Below, in pieces: positions 36,464 to 36,660 of a DNA stretch of 36,660 bases (its first letter is position 1; each line of letters opens with the position of its first letter). The notes under the pieces were generated by a model. It made no database searches, was not told where the DNA came from, and saw only the letters and a list, made by a program, of their open reading frames with translations. The stretch is taken from assembly GCA_002718595.1 (NCBI GenBank), contig PBFD01000003.1:325804-362463 (forward strand), given 5' to 3'. The stretch comes from Gemmatimonadota bacterium (lineage in GTDB: Bacteria > Gemmatimonadota > Gemmatimonadetes > Longimicrobiales > Gaopeijiaceae). A program made the translations under genes and the position numbers.

Positions 36464-36660
36464 TAGCCGGACGCTCCTGCTCGATCAGGAGGATTGAGGA
36501 ATCTCGGTTCTGCCAAGACCAGGAAGAAAAAGCTCCCTATAAGAGTCAGTAGTAGTGCTTCTCTGGCTGAGAAATCGATCTGTATGGCGACCAAAGCTAC
36601 TATCAAGACGACTATAAACCTCAAAGCCATACCTGCTCCCCACCACACAATGAAATTAGC
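36463..36660 (-). CDS. Small membrane protein ahead of atpB, AtpI-like, 5' end cut by the window
   Basis: The frame is open to the right edge, so the start is missing; at least 65 residues are visible. Two hydrophobic helices are seen (MALRFIVVLIVALVAIQI and EALLLTLIGSFFFLVLA), followed by a short polar tail (EPRFLNPPDRAGASG). Position directly before atpB with a 1-bp overlap, and the paired-helix pattern, fit an AtpI-type assembly or Mg2+-related protein. The sequence similarity is too weak to be sure, and the internal GTG at 36648 is probably not the start. Confidence 0.6.
   Translation of the reverse strand, partial: ANFIVWWGAGMALRFIVVLIVALVAIQIDFSAREALLLTLIGSFFFLVLAEPRFLNPPDRAGASG

Overview
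The window reads as a stretch of chromosome from a Gram-negative (diderm), aerobic, heterotrophic bacterium with moderate-to-low GC. Several products carry lipobox signal peptides, one ends as an outer-membrane beta-barrel, and peptidoglycan enzymes of diderm type are present. The gene set and the style of the small 79-residue protein remind me of marine Gemmatimonadota or a related FCB-type lineage. That is an impression from memory, not a computed placement. Non-ATG starts are frequent: PhzF, EamA, PBP1A, AroB and EtfB use TTG, and the cupin and beta-barrel genes use GTG, mostly behind clear Shine-Dalgarno sites. I see no tRNA, rRNA, IS element, prophage or CRISPR array.

Layout: 2-2128 (+) a partial M28 peptidase coupled to a PhzF-like isomerase. 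2159-2233 (+) holds a 24-codon scrap that looks like the start of an acyltransferase-3 gene. 2244-4910 (-) guaB, then a LysM lytic transglycosylase lipoprotein. guaB has a strong sigma70-type promoter and a 24-bp near-perfect palindrome in the gap shared with a divergent hexapeptide acyltransferase (5170-5967, +). 5973-7931 (-) acs, divergent from a Fur-family regulator and dacB (8092-10152, +). 10220-16456 mixes a small conserved-looking protein, an EamA transporter, a triple SH3b secreted protein, an M24 peptidase lipoprotein, a beta-barrel protein and moeA. 16500-17723 (+) is a class-C-type serine hydrolase lipoprotein.

17779-24487 is a minus-strand block. From upstream to downstream it encodes a cupin, a zincin-type lipoprotein, aroB, an NYN nuclease-like protein with two LOTUS domains and a RecD2-like HhH tail, etfB, etfA and a secreted MORN/YwqK-like protein. 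24764-29098 (+) encodes PBP1A, RuvX, a lipoprotein form of MltG, and ThiE. 29090-36660 (-) is the F-type ATP synthase operon in the order (AtpI-like)-B-E-F-H-A-G-D-C, followed by a PHP phosphoesterase that overlaps atpC by 4 bp.

Functionally the window is mostly housekeeping: purine and acetate metabolism, energy conservation (ETF and a proton-type ATP synthase), cell-wall synthesis and remodelling (PBP1A, MltG, MltD-like, PBP4-like), and cofactors (thiamine, molybdopterin). The least ordinary items are the NYN-LOTUS-LOTUS-HhH protein, the guaB operator-like palindrome, the gene-start remnant(s), the MltG lipoprotein and the zincin lipoprotein next to aroB. I did not find a convincing new multi-gene system such as a defence island.
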